From assembly GCA_946479255.1 (NCBI GenBank), contig CAMLFK010000001.1, positions 1 through 64,000 of the forward strand: a DNA stretch of 64,000 bases, in the 5' to 3' direction. Of the stretch, positions 35,771-44,514 are shown piece by piece (position 1 is the first letter of the stretch; each line of letters opens with the position of its first letter). A program made the position numbers and the translations under genes. The notes under the pieces are model-generated. The model did no database searches. It was given only the letters and a program-made list of their open reading frames with translations, and had not been told where the DNA came from. Source of the stretch: an uncultured Oxalobacteraceae bacterium (GTDB taxonomy: Bacteria; Pseudomonadota; Gammaproteobacteria; Burkholderiales; Burkholderiaceae).

Positions 35771-38700
35771 AGCGCTTGCCGCTCGCGCTTCTCATCGCCG
35801 CCTTAAGTCACCCTGGCGCGTGGGCGAATGACCCGGCCCGTGCCAGTGCGCCGGCCGGCGGCTGGGCCGCGCAAGCGGGCGGCACCCACGGCGGCAAAGC
35901 CGCCACGCCGGACCATGTGTACACCGTGGCCAACCGCGCCGAATTGCTGGCGGCGATCGCCCGCAGCGGCAGCACCGCCAAAATCATCAAGGTGGCCGGC
36001 GTCATCGACATGAGTGAAGGCCGGCCGTTCGCCAGCAGCGCCGAGCAGCGCCAGCGCAGTGCGGTGGAGCTGCCCAGCAATACCACCATCATTGGCATCG
36101 CGCCCAACGCCGGCTTCATCAACGCCAGCCTGATCCTCAACGACGTCAAGCAGGTCATCATCCGCAACCTGCATTTCCGTAATCCCTGCGACGTCAATCC
36201 CAAGTGGGACCCGAAGGATGGCCCGGCCGGAAACTGGAATTCGCTGTTCGACAGCGTGGTGCTCAATGGCGTTGAACATGCCTGGATCGACCACAACAGT
36301 TTTACCGATGCGCCCAACACCGACGACAAGGCGCCGGTGGAAAACGGCCGGGTCAAGCAGTGCCACGACGGCGCGCTCGACATCGCCAAGGGCTCGGATT
36401 TCGTGACGGTGTCGTACAACCATTTCGCCGAACACGAGAAGAACACCCTGATCGGTGCGGGCGACCGCGCCGTGGGCGACGAAGGCAAGCTGCGCGTGAC
36501 GCTCGCGCATAACCTGTTCGAGAACGTGCACGAGCGCGCGCCGCGGGTCCGCTTCGGCCAGGTCCATGTGTACAACAATTATTATGTGGGCGACCGCAAG
36601 CGCAAGATCTACGCGCACTCGTATAGCATCGGCGCCGGCAAGAACGCCAGGATCATCTCGCACAACAACGCCTTCGACATCGCCGGCGCGACCCTGTGCT
36701 CCGACGTGGCGCGCACACCGGCGTCGACCTCGCCGACCGGCGCCTTTGTCGACAGCGGCTCGCTGCTTAACGGCGCGCCATTGGCCGGCTGCGAACTGCC
36801 GTCCAATGTCGGCTGGACCGTGCCGTACGTCTTCACCCCGCTGGCCGCAGCCGACGTCAAGGCCACCGTGCTGGCGCAGGCCGGCGCCGGCAAACTCGCG
36901 CCCGGAACGCTAACGGTGGCCAGCGAGCCCAAGGTGCCGCCAGGTGCGGCCGACTACTTCGTCGAAGCGCGCGTCAAGGCGCAGGCCAACGCCGGCCAGG
37001 TGTATGTGGTGGCGCGTTACATCGATCCCGACAACTGGTATGGCGCCGGCCTCGACGTGGCAGGCTCAAAGGGCAAGCTGAAGTACGACGTGGTGCGCAT
37101 GCATAAGGGCGTGCTCACGCGGCTCAAGCAGGTCACCCGCATCGGCACCGCGCCGGACCGCTTCCACACCGTGCGCCTGGTATTCGCCGGACCGGTATTT
37201 ACCATGTACGCCAACGGCGAGCGCATCACCACCGGCATCGACAGCAGCATTACCGCGCGCGGCCAGGCCGGCACTTACCGCACCGACGATTCCACCGAAA
37301 TCGTCAGCGTCAAGAGCGGCAGCGCGGCCGACAAGCCGGCCCGTATCGCGCTGGCGCAGAGCGGCCCCATCATCCGCGCGCAGGCGGGCGACGCGCCGGT
37401 GACCGTGGCGGTGAGCGCAATCGGTTCGGACGACAAGCCGCTGCGGTTCACAGGGGCATCCAGCGACCCGGCCATTGCCACCGTCAAGGTCAGCGGCAGT
37501 AAAATCATCGTCACGCCGAAGAAACCGGGCAAGGCCATGTTCACCTTGACCAGCGCCAGCGATACGTCGGTGGACGCGCTGGTCAAAATGGAAGTGGCGG
37601 CGCCGTTCGTGGTGCCGCCACGCGCAGTGGCCCTGGGCGGCTCGGTGCAGCCAGCACCAGGCGCCACGGTGCCAAACGACACGCTGCTCAGCATCGACTT
37701 CGACAGTGCGCCGACGCTTGGCTCGGGCGCGGTGCGCATCTACCGCCAGTCCGACAATGCGCTGGCCGACACCATCCCGGTCGGCGAGGACTACGACGTC
37801 ATTGGCTACAAAGGCCAGGATGTACGGCGCGCGGTGCGGCGCTATCCGGTCTCGGTGAAAGGCAAACGGCTGGTGATCCAGCCGCATTCGGCGCGCCTGG
37901 CCTACAACACGGCCTACTTCGTCGAGGTCAGCGACGGCACCGTGCAGGGCACTTTGAACGGCAAGCCCTTTGCCGGTATCGGCAAGGCCTCGCGCTGGAG
38001 CTTCCGCACCTCGGCTGCCAGACCTGCAGGAACAAGCATCACCGTGGACGACGACGGCCCGGCCGACTTCCGCACCGTGCAGGGCGCACTTAATCACGTA
38101 ATGCAGTACGTGCCGAAGGAGATCCCGGCCACCATCTCGATCCGCAACGGCGCTTACGACGAACTGCTCTACCTGCGCGGTAAAAACAATCTGACCATCC
38201 GCGGCGAAAGCCGGAACGGCGTCGTGCTGCATGGGCTCAACAACGACGCCCAGAATCCCGGTACCGGGCTTGGCCAGGCCAGCGGCTCGCCGTCCGCCAC
38301 AGGCGGGCGTTCGCTGTTCCTGATCGAAGCGGCCGACCTGGTCACGGTGGAATCGCTCACCATGCGCAACGACACCCTGCGCTCGCAAGCGGCATCGGGC
38401 CAGGCCGAGACCTTGCTGTTCAACGAAGAAGCCGGCCGGCTGGTGGTCAAGAACGCCAGCTTTTTCAGCGAGCAGGACACCATCCAGGTGAAGGGCTACT
38501 CGTGGTTCTACGACACCCTCATTGCCGGCAACGTGGACTTCATCTGGGGCGCCAACCGCGTCGCGCTGTTCGAGAACAGCGAACTGCGCACCGTGGGCGA
38601 GAGCGCCAATTCCGCCAGCGGCGGCTATCTGGTGCAGGCGCGGACCCTTGGTGCGGACGATAAGGGTTTCGTGTTCCTGCGCAGCCGCTTCACCCATGGT

Positions 38701-39060
38701 CCGGGACCGGCGGGCAATGGCGTGCCGGTCGGCTCAACCTATCTGGCGCGCAGTCCCGGCACCCCGAATACCTGGGATCATGTCAGCTTCATCGACTGCG
38801 TCATGGACGTGCATATCGCGCCCGTCGGCTGGGCGGGTAAAGGCGTGCATCGCGAGCCGGCGCCCAATCCGGCGGTGCCGAACGCGGCACGCGGCTGGCG
38901 TGAATATGGAACGCGCGACATGGCCGGCAAGCCGGTCGATTTGAGCAAGCGCGTGGGCGGTTACCAGATGACCGCGGCCGAGGTGGCGGCGCAGTTTGGC
39001 AGCCGGGCGCTGATCTTCTCGGGCTTCGGCGATGGCCGCGGGTGGAATCCGCAGCCTTAG
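35767..39060 (+). CDS. Pectate lyase (PL1) - pectin methylesterase (CE8) fusion
   Basis: A 1097-residue exported enzyme with two catalytic modules. After a signal peptide (ending GAWA), residues about 45-330 are a PL1 pectate lyase: calcium-site region HAWIDHNSF..DGALDIAKGSDFVTVSYN and RAPRVRFGQVHVYNNYY with the catalytic Arg. Then follow a concanavalin-like module (about 395-520), an Ig-like segment (about 520-615), an SbsA-like Ig module (about 620-755), and residues about 760-1095, a CE8 methylesterase with QDTIQ and GNVDFIWG holding the two catalytic Asp and YLAR with the conserved Arg. Demethylation creates the lyase substrate, so the fusion couples successive steps. The start at 35767 overlaps the acetylesterase stop. 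Confidence 0.9.
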   Translation: MKRLPLALLIAALSHPGAWANDPARASAPAGGWAAQAGGTHGGKAATPDHVYTVANRAELLAAIARSGSTAKIIKVAGVIDMSEGRPFASSAEQRQRSAVELPSNTTIIGIAPNAGFINASLILNDVKQVIIRNLHFRNPCDVNPKWDPKDGPAGNWNSLFDSVVLNGVEHAWIDHNSFTDAPNTDDKAPVENGRVKQCHDGALDIAKGSDFVTVSYNHFAEHEKNTLIGAGDRAVGDEGKLRVTLAHNLFENVHERAPRVRFGQVHVYNNYYVGDRKRKIYAHSYSIGAGKNARIISHNNAFDIAGATLCSDVARTPASTSPTGAFVDSGSLLNGAPLAGCELPSNVGWTVPYVFTPLAAADVKATVLAQAGAGKLAPGTLTVASEPKVPPGAADYFVEARVKAQANAGQVYVVARYIDPDNWYGAGLDVAGSKGKLKYDVVRMHKGVLTRLKQVTRIGTAPDRFHTVRLVFAGPVFTMYANGERITTGIDSSITARGQAGTYRTDDSTEIVSVKSGSAADKPARIALAQSGPIIRAQAGDAPVTVAVSAIGSDDKPLRFTGASSDPAIATVKVSGSKIIVTPKKPGKAMFTLTSASDTSVDALVKMEVAAPFVVPPRAVALGGSVQPAPGATVPNDTLLSIDFDSAPTLGSGAVRIYRQSDNALADTIPVGEDYDVIGYKGQDVRRAVRRYPVSVKGKRLVIQPHSARLAYNTAYFVEVSDGTVQGTLNGKPFAGIGKASRWSFRTSAARPAGTSITVDDDGPADFRTVQGALNHVMQYVPKEIPATISIRNGAYDELLYLRGKNNLTIRGESRNGVVLHGLNNDAQNPGTGLGQASGSPSATGGRSLFLIEAADLVTVESLTMRNDTLRSQAASGQAETLLFNEEAGRLVVKNASFFSEQDTIQVKGYSWFYDTLIAGNVDFIWGANRVALFENSELRTVGESANSASGGYLVQARTLGADDKGFVFLRSRFTHGPGPAGNGVPVGSTYLARSPGTPNTWDHVSFIDCVMDVHIAPVGWAGKGVHREPAPNPAVPNAARGWREYGTRDMAGKPVDLSKRVGGYQMTAAEVAAQFGSRALIFSGFGDGRGWNPQP

Positions 39061-39473
39061 ACTGCGTCCCCTGGGGGATTGTCGGCGAACCATTCGACGA
39101 TCCCCGGCATGTGCTGTTCGAAGTTGCCCGGTACCGAAATGTTAAGTGCGCCGGCGCGGACGGTGCCGCGGTTCTGGAAGTCGTGGGTGGTGCCGCCCGG
39201 TGCCAGGACGAAGGAGCCTGCGGGCGCATCGACCCAGCGATCGCCCAGCAAAAAGCTCATCGTGCCTTCGAGGACGTAGAAGACATCGTCTTCTTCGTGG
39301 GAGTGGGCGCCGGGGCCGGAGGTGTTCGGTTCCAGCCACCATTCGGAGATGGAGTAGCGGCCGGCGGTTTCGCTGCCATCGGCTTTGAAGAGGGCTGACA
39401 TGCGGCCCATGTTGTAAGGGCGGCCTTCGCCGGGTGGAATGAACAGCGCTTCTCGACCAGCTACCTCGGACAT
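39057..39473 (-). CDS. Cupin-domain protein
   Basis: A 138-residue single-cupin protein. Motif 1 appears as GPGAHSHEEDDVFYVLEGTMSF (metal-binding His, His and Glu in G-x5-HxH-x3,4-E form) and motif 2 as GSFVLAPGGTTHDF. The start at 39473 is chosen because GAGGGTGA precedes it; a longer frame to 39578 would read through a palindromic repeat. Small cupins bind a metal and act as sugar isomerases, dioxygenases or sensors. Its place at the end of the pectin operon, convergent with a 4-bp overlap, hints at uronate metabolism (compare KdgF-type cupins), but this is not proven. Confidence 0.8.
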   Translation of the reverse strand: MSEVAGREALFIPPGEGRPYNMGRMSALFKADGSETAGRYSISEWWLEPNTSGPGAHSHEEDDVFYVLEGTMSFLLGDRWVDAPAGSFVLAPGGTTHDFQNRGTVRAGALNISVPGNFEQHMPGIVEWFADNPPGDAV

Positions 39474-39490
39474 TAGATCACCCTCTATCC

Positions 39491-39591
39491 TGTCATTCCC
39501 GCGAAGGCGGGAACCCATATCACGTTTGATCAGAGAGATATTGTACCCCTGCTCGAAAGGGGTATGGGTTCCCGCCACCGCGGGAATGACA
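39491..39591. repeat. REP doublet (REPIN-like inverted pair)
   Basis: Two 29-bp arms in inverted orientation (39491-39519 beginning TGTCATTCCCGCGAAGGCGG, and 39563-39591 ending CGGGAATGACA) separated by 43 bp. The arms differ at two or three positions, and each carries its own small hairpin (CCCGCGAAGGCGGG). This is the form of REP sequences mobilised by RAYT transposases; no RAYT gene is in the window. Confidence 0.75.
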
Positions 39592-39597
39592 AGCTAA

Positions 39598-40746
39598 CTA
39601 TTCCGACTCTTTTGGCGTGACGCGGAAGTAGTCGATATCAGCAAACGACTTCTCATCGCCCAACGCAAACACACCCATCTGCGCGCCCACCCAGCGCCCC
39701 ATCACGGCGGTGAACGGTTTGCCAGCCGGCGTAAACTTCTTGTGATCCAGGCTATACGAGAACTGGGCCACAGCGCCCTGCCCCATCTCGATCCGCAGGT
39801 ACACCGGCTGCTTGCCCACCTTGACCAAGGGCTCGACCGTCTCATCGCACTTCTGGTTGTTCGGCTCCTGCCCCACCTGCGGCGGCGATTTGCAGCTCGA
39901 GTACACCAGCTGGCCATCGCACACACCCACCCACGCCGTGCTCATGCCCAGAAGGACCAGGCCGCTGCGGCCGTTGCCCGTCGCTTCGATCTTGGTGTCG
40001 ACCTTGAAGGTCGGCGCCGGCAATTTTTGCGTGAGGATCGACGGCACCTGGCGCAGGCTGGCATTCTCCGGCTGCGCCATCAGACGCAGGTACCCAGGAC
40101 GCGCATTGAGCGAGGCCCGGTCGGCCTTGTGATTGGCGGTCCACTGCCACTGCAAGCCCGGCCTGGACGCGGAGAACTCGTCGCCGGTCGGCGGCACGCG
40201 GATGCCGCCATCGCGGCCGGCCGGCTTGGCGTGCTTGAGAATCGGCTCGCCGGTAATCGTACCGACGTCGGCGCCGATCAGCGGAGGCATTGGCGCGCAC
40301 GAAGCGCACCGCGGCCTTGATATCGTGGATCGCGGCTGGATACTTGGCTTCGTCGGCCAGGCGGTAGCTGACGGTGGCCGCGGCGATGCCGCGTTCAGCC
40401 AGGCGAATAGCCATCGGCGCGAGGTTCTCGCGCGCGCCCGAACGCCAGCCGCCGCCGTGCACGAGGACCACCACGGGCGCGTTGGCGCGCCCGCCCTTCG
40501 CCGGCAGGTAGAGGTCGAGATCGAGTGCACGCCCGGCCCTCTTTATATAGGTAAGATTGCGCACCGCCTTCACCTGCTTTGGCACGGCCGCGCTGGCGAT
40601 CTGGATGAAGGGATAGCGCGGCGCCAGCTTTTTAAAAGTGGTGTCGGGGTACAGGTATTGACAGGGAGAGTGGCTAAGGTTGCAGAATGGGCTGAAATGA
40701 CGGGCAGCGCCAGCAGCATGGCGAACGCAAGACGTGTCAGGTGCAT
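39598..40746 (-). pseudogene. Chimeric relic: exported esterase 5' part joined to GH43-type C-terminal domain
   Basis: Reading from 40746: a signal peptide (MHLTRLAFAMLLALPVISAH) is followed by a frame change near 40665; the next frame reads CQYLYPDTTFKKLAPRYPFI and then an alpha/beta-hydrolase start (LDLDLYLPA, VVLVHGGGWRSG, YRLADEAKYPAAIHDIKAAV). Around 40285 that reading switches frame and family at once: from there it reads LIGADVGTITGEPILKHAKP and a concanavalin-like domain (LQWQWTANH) typical of the C-terminus of GH43 enzymes, ending at 39598. The esterase nucleophile region and the GH43 propeller are both missing. A deletion joining two neighbouring genes, plus one further frameshift, explains this. 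The divergent promoter region with pectin operators is still present upstream. Confidence 0.72.
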
Positions 40747-40814
40747 GGTCTCGATATGGGTGCGATTGGGATCGCTTAGTATGCCACGTAATAAGTTAAA
40801 GCGGTTAGTCCGCA

Positions 40815-40853
40815 TTGCAAATTTGGCCTGACCACATTAGAATGGCCTGACCA
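40815..40853 (+). promoter_or_regulatory. Promoter and double operator of the GH105 operon
   Basis: -35 TTGCAA (40815-40820), 17-bp spacer, -10 TAGAAT (40838-40843). TGGCCTGACCA occurs in the spacer (40824-40834) and again at 40843-40853 overlapping the -10. The layout matches the promoter at 34935-34963 base for base in spacing. The region also faces the divergent pseudogene at 40746. Confidence 0.65.
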
Positions 40854-40868
40854 AAAATAGGAGATTTT

Positions 40869-42278
40869 GTGAAGACGCCAATCAAACTGATCGCTGTATT
40901 TGCGACCGCCGCACTGTTCGCTGCGCAGGCCAATGCCGAAGGCCCGTTCCGCAATACGGATAACAAAAACCTCAAGGACCATTCCGAGGGTAGCTATCCG
41001 GTGCCGTACAAGCAGCCGACCGTGGCGGAAATCACCGAGTCCCTGCAGCGCGTGCGCGGCTACATCGATTCAGTAACGCCGACCCGCGTCATCAACAAGA
41101 AGACCCGCACGCCGATCACGGACTTCTCCAAACCCGACCCGGATGCCATCGTCGAGAACATCCCGGACAAAGACATCCATGTGATGCAGTACGAGATGGG
41201 CGTGGTCCACGCGGGCCTGATCAGCGCGCGCCAGGCGACCGGCGACGCGGCCTTCACCAAGATCACCGAGCGCCACCTGAACTTCTTCAACGAGCGCTTC
41301 GCCTACTTCCGCGCGCAGGAAGACAAATTCAAACTCGAACGCGCCAACAGCTTTTCGCGTTTCCTCGATCCGCGCTCACTGGACGACAGCGGCTCGATGT
41401 GCGCGGCGCTGGTGCGCGCCAGGTTCGCCAAGATCGGCCCTGACTTATCAAGCATGATCAAGACCTGCAGCAACTGGGTCACCAAGGAACAGTTCCGCCT
41501 GGCCGACGGCACCCTGGCGCGCAAGCGTCCGCAGGCCGTGTCGCTGTGGGGCGACGACATGTACATGGGGATTCCGGCGATCGCCGAAATGGGCCACCTG
41601 ACCGGCGACAAGGCGCACTTCGACGACGCGGTCAACAACGCGCTGCGCATGTCGGACTATCTGTTCAACCCGGCGCTGAATCTCTACACCCACGGCTGGC
41701 ACGAAGCCAATCCGGATGCGCCGCGCTTCTACTGGGCGCGCTCCAACGGCTGGGCGGTGCTGGCCATGTCGGACCTGCTCGACGTGCTGCCGAAGTCCCA
41801 TCCGGGCTACCCGAAGGTGCTCAAGCAGCTGCGCCTGGCGATCAAGGGCATCGCCGAACAGCAGTCCGGCAGCGGCCTGTGGCATCAGATGCTCGACCGC
41901 CATGACTCCTTCCTGGAGACCTCGGCCTCGGCCATGTTCACCTACGTGATCGCACACGCCATCAACCAGGGCTGGATCAGTCCCGTGACCTACGGCTCGG
42001 TCGCCCAGGCGGGCTGGATCGGCGTGTCGACCCGCATCAACGCCAAAGGCCAGGTCGAAGGTACCTGCGTGGGCACCACGCTGGCCAGCGATCACACGTA
42101 TTATTACAACCGCCCTACCAGCGTCGATGCGATGCACGGTTACGGCCCGACCCTGCTGGCCGGCGCCGAGATGATCAAGCTGCTCAAGAATCCGGCAGTG
42201 GAAGTCCAGTACCGTGTGCGCACCTACCACTACATGCCGAAAGAAGGCACCAAGACTGACTATCGCGAACACCATTAA
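40869..42278 (+). CDS. Unsaturated glycuronyl hydrolase, GH88/GH105 family
   Basis: A 469-residue exported protein (signal ending AAQANA) with an alpha/alpha-barrel. Landmarks are SLWGDDMYMGIPAIAEMG with the catalytic Asp region, FYWARSNGWAVLAMSDLL and GLWHQMLDRHDSFLETSASA, all characteristic of GH105 unsaturated rhamnogalacturonyl/galacturonyl hydrolases. It removes the 4,5-unsaturated sugar that pectate or rhamnogalacturonan lyases leave on the non-reducing end, i.e. the step after PL1. The GTG start at 40869 is preceded by AGGAG. It is the first gene of an operon with the DUF4861 gene 22 bp downstream. Confidence 0.88.
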   Translation: MKTPIKLIAVFATAALFAAQANAEGPFRNTDNKNLKDHSEGSYPVPYKQPTVAEITESLQRVRGYIDSVTPTRVINKKTRTPITDFSKPDPDAIVENIPDKDIHVMQYEMGVVHAGLISARQATGDAAFTKITERHLNFFNERFAYFRAQEDKFKLERANSFSRFLDPRSLDDSGSMCAALVRARFAKIGPDLSSMIKTCSNWVTKEQFRLADGTLARKRPQAVSLWGDDMYMGIPAIAEMGHLTGDKAHFDDAVNNALRMSDYLFNPALNLYTHGWHEANPDAPRFYWARSNGWAVLAMSDLLDVLPKSHPGYPKVLKQLRLAIKGIAEQQSGSGLWHQMLDRHDSFLETSASAMFTYVIAHAINQGWISPVTYGSVAQAGWIGVSTRINAKGQVEGTCVGTTLASDHTYYYNRPTSVDAMHGYGPTLLAGAEMIKLLKNPAVEVQYRVRTYHYMPKEGTKTDYREHH

Positions 42279-42300
42279 TTCGCGCACCGCGAGGAGACCT

Positions 42301-43518
42301 ATGCAAGTACATCAACTGACCGCCGCCGTCCTGCTGACCCTGGCCGTGCCGATGGCCGGCGCCGTCGAGCGCGCCCGCATCACCGCGGCCAATGAACAGG
42401 GCATCGCCCGCCCATCGGAAACCATCACCATTGCATGGAGCGAAGTGAACCACCTGCTGCCCGGCGCGCTGGTGCAGAAGATCGCGGTCAAGGATGCCAA
42501 GGGCCGCGTGCTGCCGCACCAGGTGACGAATGTGGCGCCGCAGGCCAAGGACCCGACCAACTCGGGCGTGGCCTACGGCGAGCTGATTTTCCAGCACGAC
42601 TTCAAGGCCGGCGAGAAAAGCGCCAGCTTCACCATCGAAAAGATCGACAAGGTGGCGCCGGCATTCCCGAGCAAAGCCAGTGCGCGCTATGTGCAGGAGC
42701 GCCTGGACGACTTCGCGTGGGAGAACGACAAGGTGGCGCACCGCACCTACGGCCCTGCCCTGGCGGCGCCTGCGCCGGCCGGCAGCGGCAAGGAAGTGCT
42801 GGTCACCAGCGGCCTGGATGTGTGGTTCAAGCGCGTGGCGTATCCGATCGTCGACCGCTGGTACAACAAGGGCCATGACCACTACCACACCGACCAGGGC
42901 GAAGGCATGGACATGTACCAGGTCGGCAAGTCGCGCGGCTGCGGCGGCACCGGCGTCTGGGACGGCAAGGCCCTCTACACCAGCGTCAACTACAAGTCGT
43001 GGAAAGTGCTGGCCAATGGCCCGGTGCGCGCGATCTTCGAGCTCTCCTACGACAGCTGGGATGCGGCCGGTACGCCAGTCTCGGAAGTCAAACGCTTCAC
43101 GGTCGACGCGGGCCATTACCTGGACCAGATCGAGAGCACCTTCAGCTTCACCGGTCCGGGCGAGCTGACGGTGGCAGTGGGCTTGAACAAGACGCCGACC
43201 GACAAGGGCCAGTCGCCCAGGATCGCGGTGATCGACAACAAGGACAATGGCGCGCGCATGCAGTGGATCGAACAGGCCAGCAACGGCAACTTCGGTACCG
43301 CCGTGGTGGTCCCGGGGGCTGAAGGCTTTACCGACGATACACTCAACCACCTGGTGCTGGCCAAAGTCGCCTCAGGCAAGCCGCTCAAGTACCTGGCCGG
43401 CGCTGCCTGGAACCGCTCGGGCGACATCACCTCGCGCGCGCAGTGGGAAGCCTATGTGGCGGCGGCCGCCAAACGCGTGGCCTCGCCGGTGAAAGTCACG
43501 ATCTCTTCCGCCAAGTAA
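42301..43518 (+). CDS. DUF4861 family exported protein
   Basis: A 405-residue exported protein with a signal peptide (about 1-20, ending MAGA), start supported by GAGGAGA seven bases upstream. The sequence agrees with DUF4861 proteins (WYNKGHDHYHTDQGEGMDMY and GCGGTGVWDGKALYTSVNYK are distinctive). The His/Asp-rich stretch could be a metal or active site. DUF4861 genes occur in pectin and alginate loci of several phyla; a biochemical role is not known to me. Co-transcription with GH105 and shared operators place it in rhamnogalacturonan breakdown. Confidence 0.82.
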   Translation: MQVHQLTAAVLLTLAVPMAGAVERARITAANEQGIARPSETITIAWSEVNHLLPGALVQKIAVKDAKGRVLPHQVTNVAPQAKDPTNSGVAYGELIFQHDFKAGEKSASFTIEKIDKVAPAFPSKASARYVQERLDDFAWENDKVAHRTYGPALAAPAPAGSGKEVLVTSGLDVWFKRVAYPIVDRWYNKGHDHYHTDQGEGMDMYQVGKSRGCGGTGVWDGKALYTSVNYKSWKVLANGPVRAIFELSYDSWDAAGTPVSEVKRFTVDAGHYLDQIESTFSFTGPGELTVAVGLNKTPTDKGQSPRIAVIDNKDNGARMQWIEQASNGNFGTAVVVPGAEGFTDDTLNHLVLAKVASGKPLKYLAGAAWNRSGDITSRAQWEAYVAAAAKRVASPVKVTISSAK

Positions 43519-43525
43519 GCTCATC

Positions 43526-43579
43526 TGGACTGACCAAATTGGCTTCGCAAAATGCCATTCCGCCAATTTGGTCTGACCA
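43526..43579. promoter_or_regulatory. Pair of pectin-type operators without a target gene
   Basis: TGGACTGACCA (43526-43536) and TGGTCTGACCA (43569-43579) flank 32 bp containing a self-complementary arrangement (CCAAATTGGC and GCCAATTTGG-like segments). They lie 8 bp past the DUF4861 stop. No -10 box comparable to the other two promoters is evident and no pectin gene follows, so the site looks orphaned, or serves the operon end. Confidence 0.5.
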
Positions 43580-43590
43580 ATCCTTGTTTT

Positions 43591-43910
43591 TTCGCCCTTC
43601 TGCTTGAGCACTTGGCGACGTCGGACTCAATCTGGCGTCTGTCAAGTTAGCGTATTTTGCACGCAATATGGAAGACGATGACGTTATATTAGATCGCTTT
43701 CTCGCGCCAGAAGCGGCATTTCGTCGTGTGGTGCAAAAACAAAATTCTCCTCTGTTGCGCAATGATAACGCGCTAACGTGCTTCAACGCCACCCGCCAGG
43801 AAGACTTCCTGGAAGCGATCTCGTTCAGCCGCAGCGCCGCGCAAGGCGGCAAGCCTGTCCCTAGCATGACTTCATACCAACAACGCCGAATTCGGCAAAG
43901 CGAGGCACCA
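43591..43910. other. AT-richer intergenic stretch, nothing recognised
   Basis: This 320-bp stretch is less GC-rich than its surroundings and carries no supported gene. A frame open from 43668 merges into the hypothetical gene at 43911 but has no ribosome binding site and no family character. A short palindrome, CAGGAAGACTTCCTG (43797-43811), is present. Confidence 0.4.
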
Positions 43911-44460
43911 ATGAATTACACGATGAGCAGGCCACTTGCCAAATTGGTGAGCGCACTGGTGACTCCGTTGGCGATCAGCGCTGGATTGCTGCTGTTGCAT
44001 TCCTCCGCCCGCGCTACCGAGGTAACGCCGTCAGACCAAATTGCCGGCACCCTCCGAGTTGCCCAATCGGCTACCTCTGCCGAGGTCTTCATCGTAGCAG
44101 ACACACTCAGCAGCATACGACCGATCACTCAGGAACAAATACCCAGTTACGGGTGCCGCTACCAAGTCGCCGAGAGTGGCATGCGTGATTTGCTCGCGAT
44201 AATCAATCAGGCCGACCTCAAGCACGCCGCAGCGCATTTCATGCCCCCCTGACCTCCGAATTTTGATTCGGCTGAACCAGGCAGGCGGTGGGCAGACAAT
44301 CGTGGCCTTCATGACGTTGCGATGGCCAAATGAAGACAGACTGTTTGGGTCGGTCAACGGCATTAGCGCATCAGCCTCGGCACAATTTCCTGAGAATTTA
44401 CAACGTTGGGCATCCGGCCTCATGCCAATTGCGCCCAACAAATTTACTATTTGCCCTTAG
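43911..44460 (+). pseudogene. Exported hypothetical protein broken by a C-tract frameshift
   Basis: The first frame (start 43911, GAGG six bases upstream) encodes a signal peptide (hydrophobic LVTPLAISAGLLLLHSSARA) and about 80 mature residues, then stops at 44252 inside ATGCCCCCCTGA. Removing one C from the six-C tract (44244-44249) restores a frame that reads DLRILIRLNQAGGGQTIVAF and continues to 44460, ending NKFTICP. Together they make a coherent 182-residue exported protein. I recognise no family. It may be a true pseudogene, a phase-variable gene, or an assembly error. Confidence 0.6.
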
Positions 44461-44514
44461 CGGCAGGTAGCATTTTGGAGAATTGATGACGCTGCAAGAC
44501 GATGAAGGCAAAAA

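Noticed and set aside
39057..39578. Longer version of the cupin protein starting at 39578
   Set aside because: The extra N-terminus is translated from the inverted REP pair and lacks a ribosome binding site, whereas 39473 has GAGGGTGA upstream.
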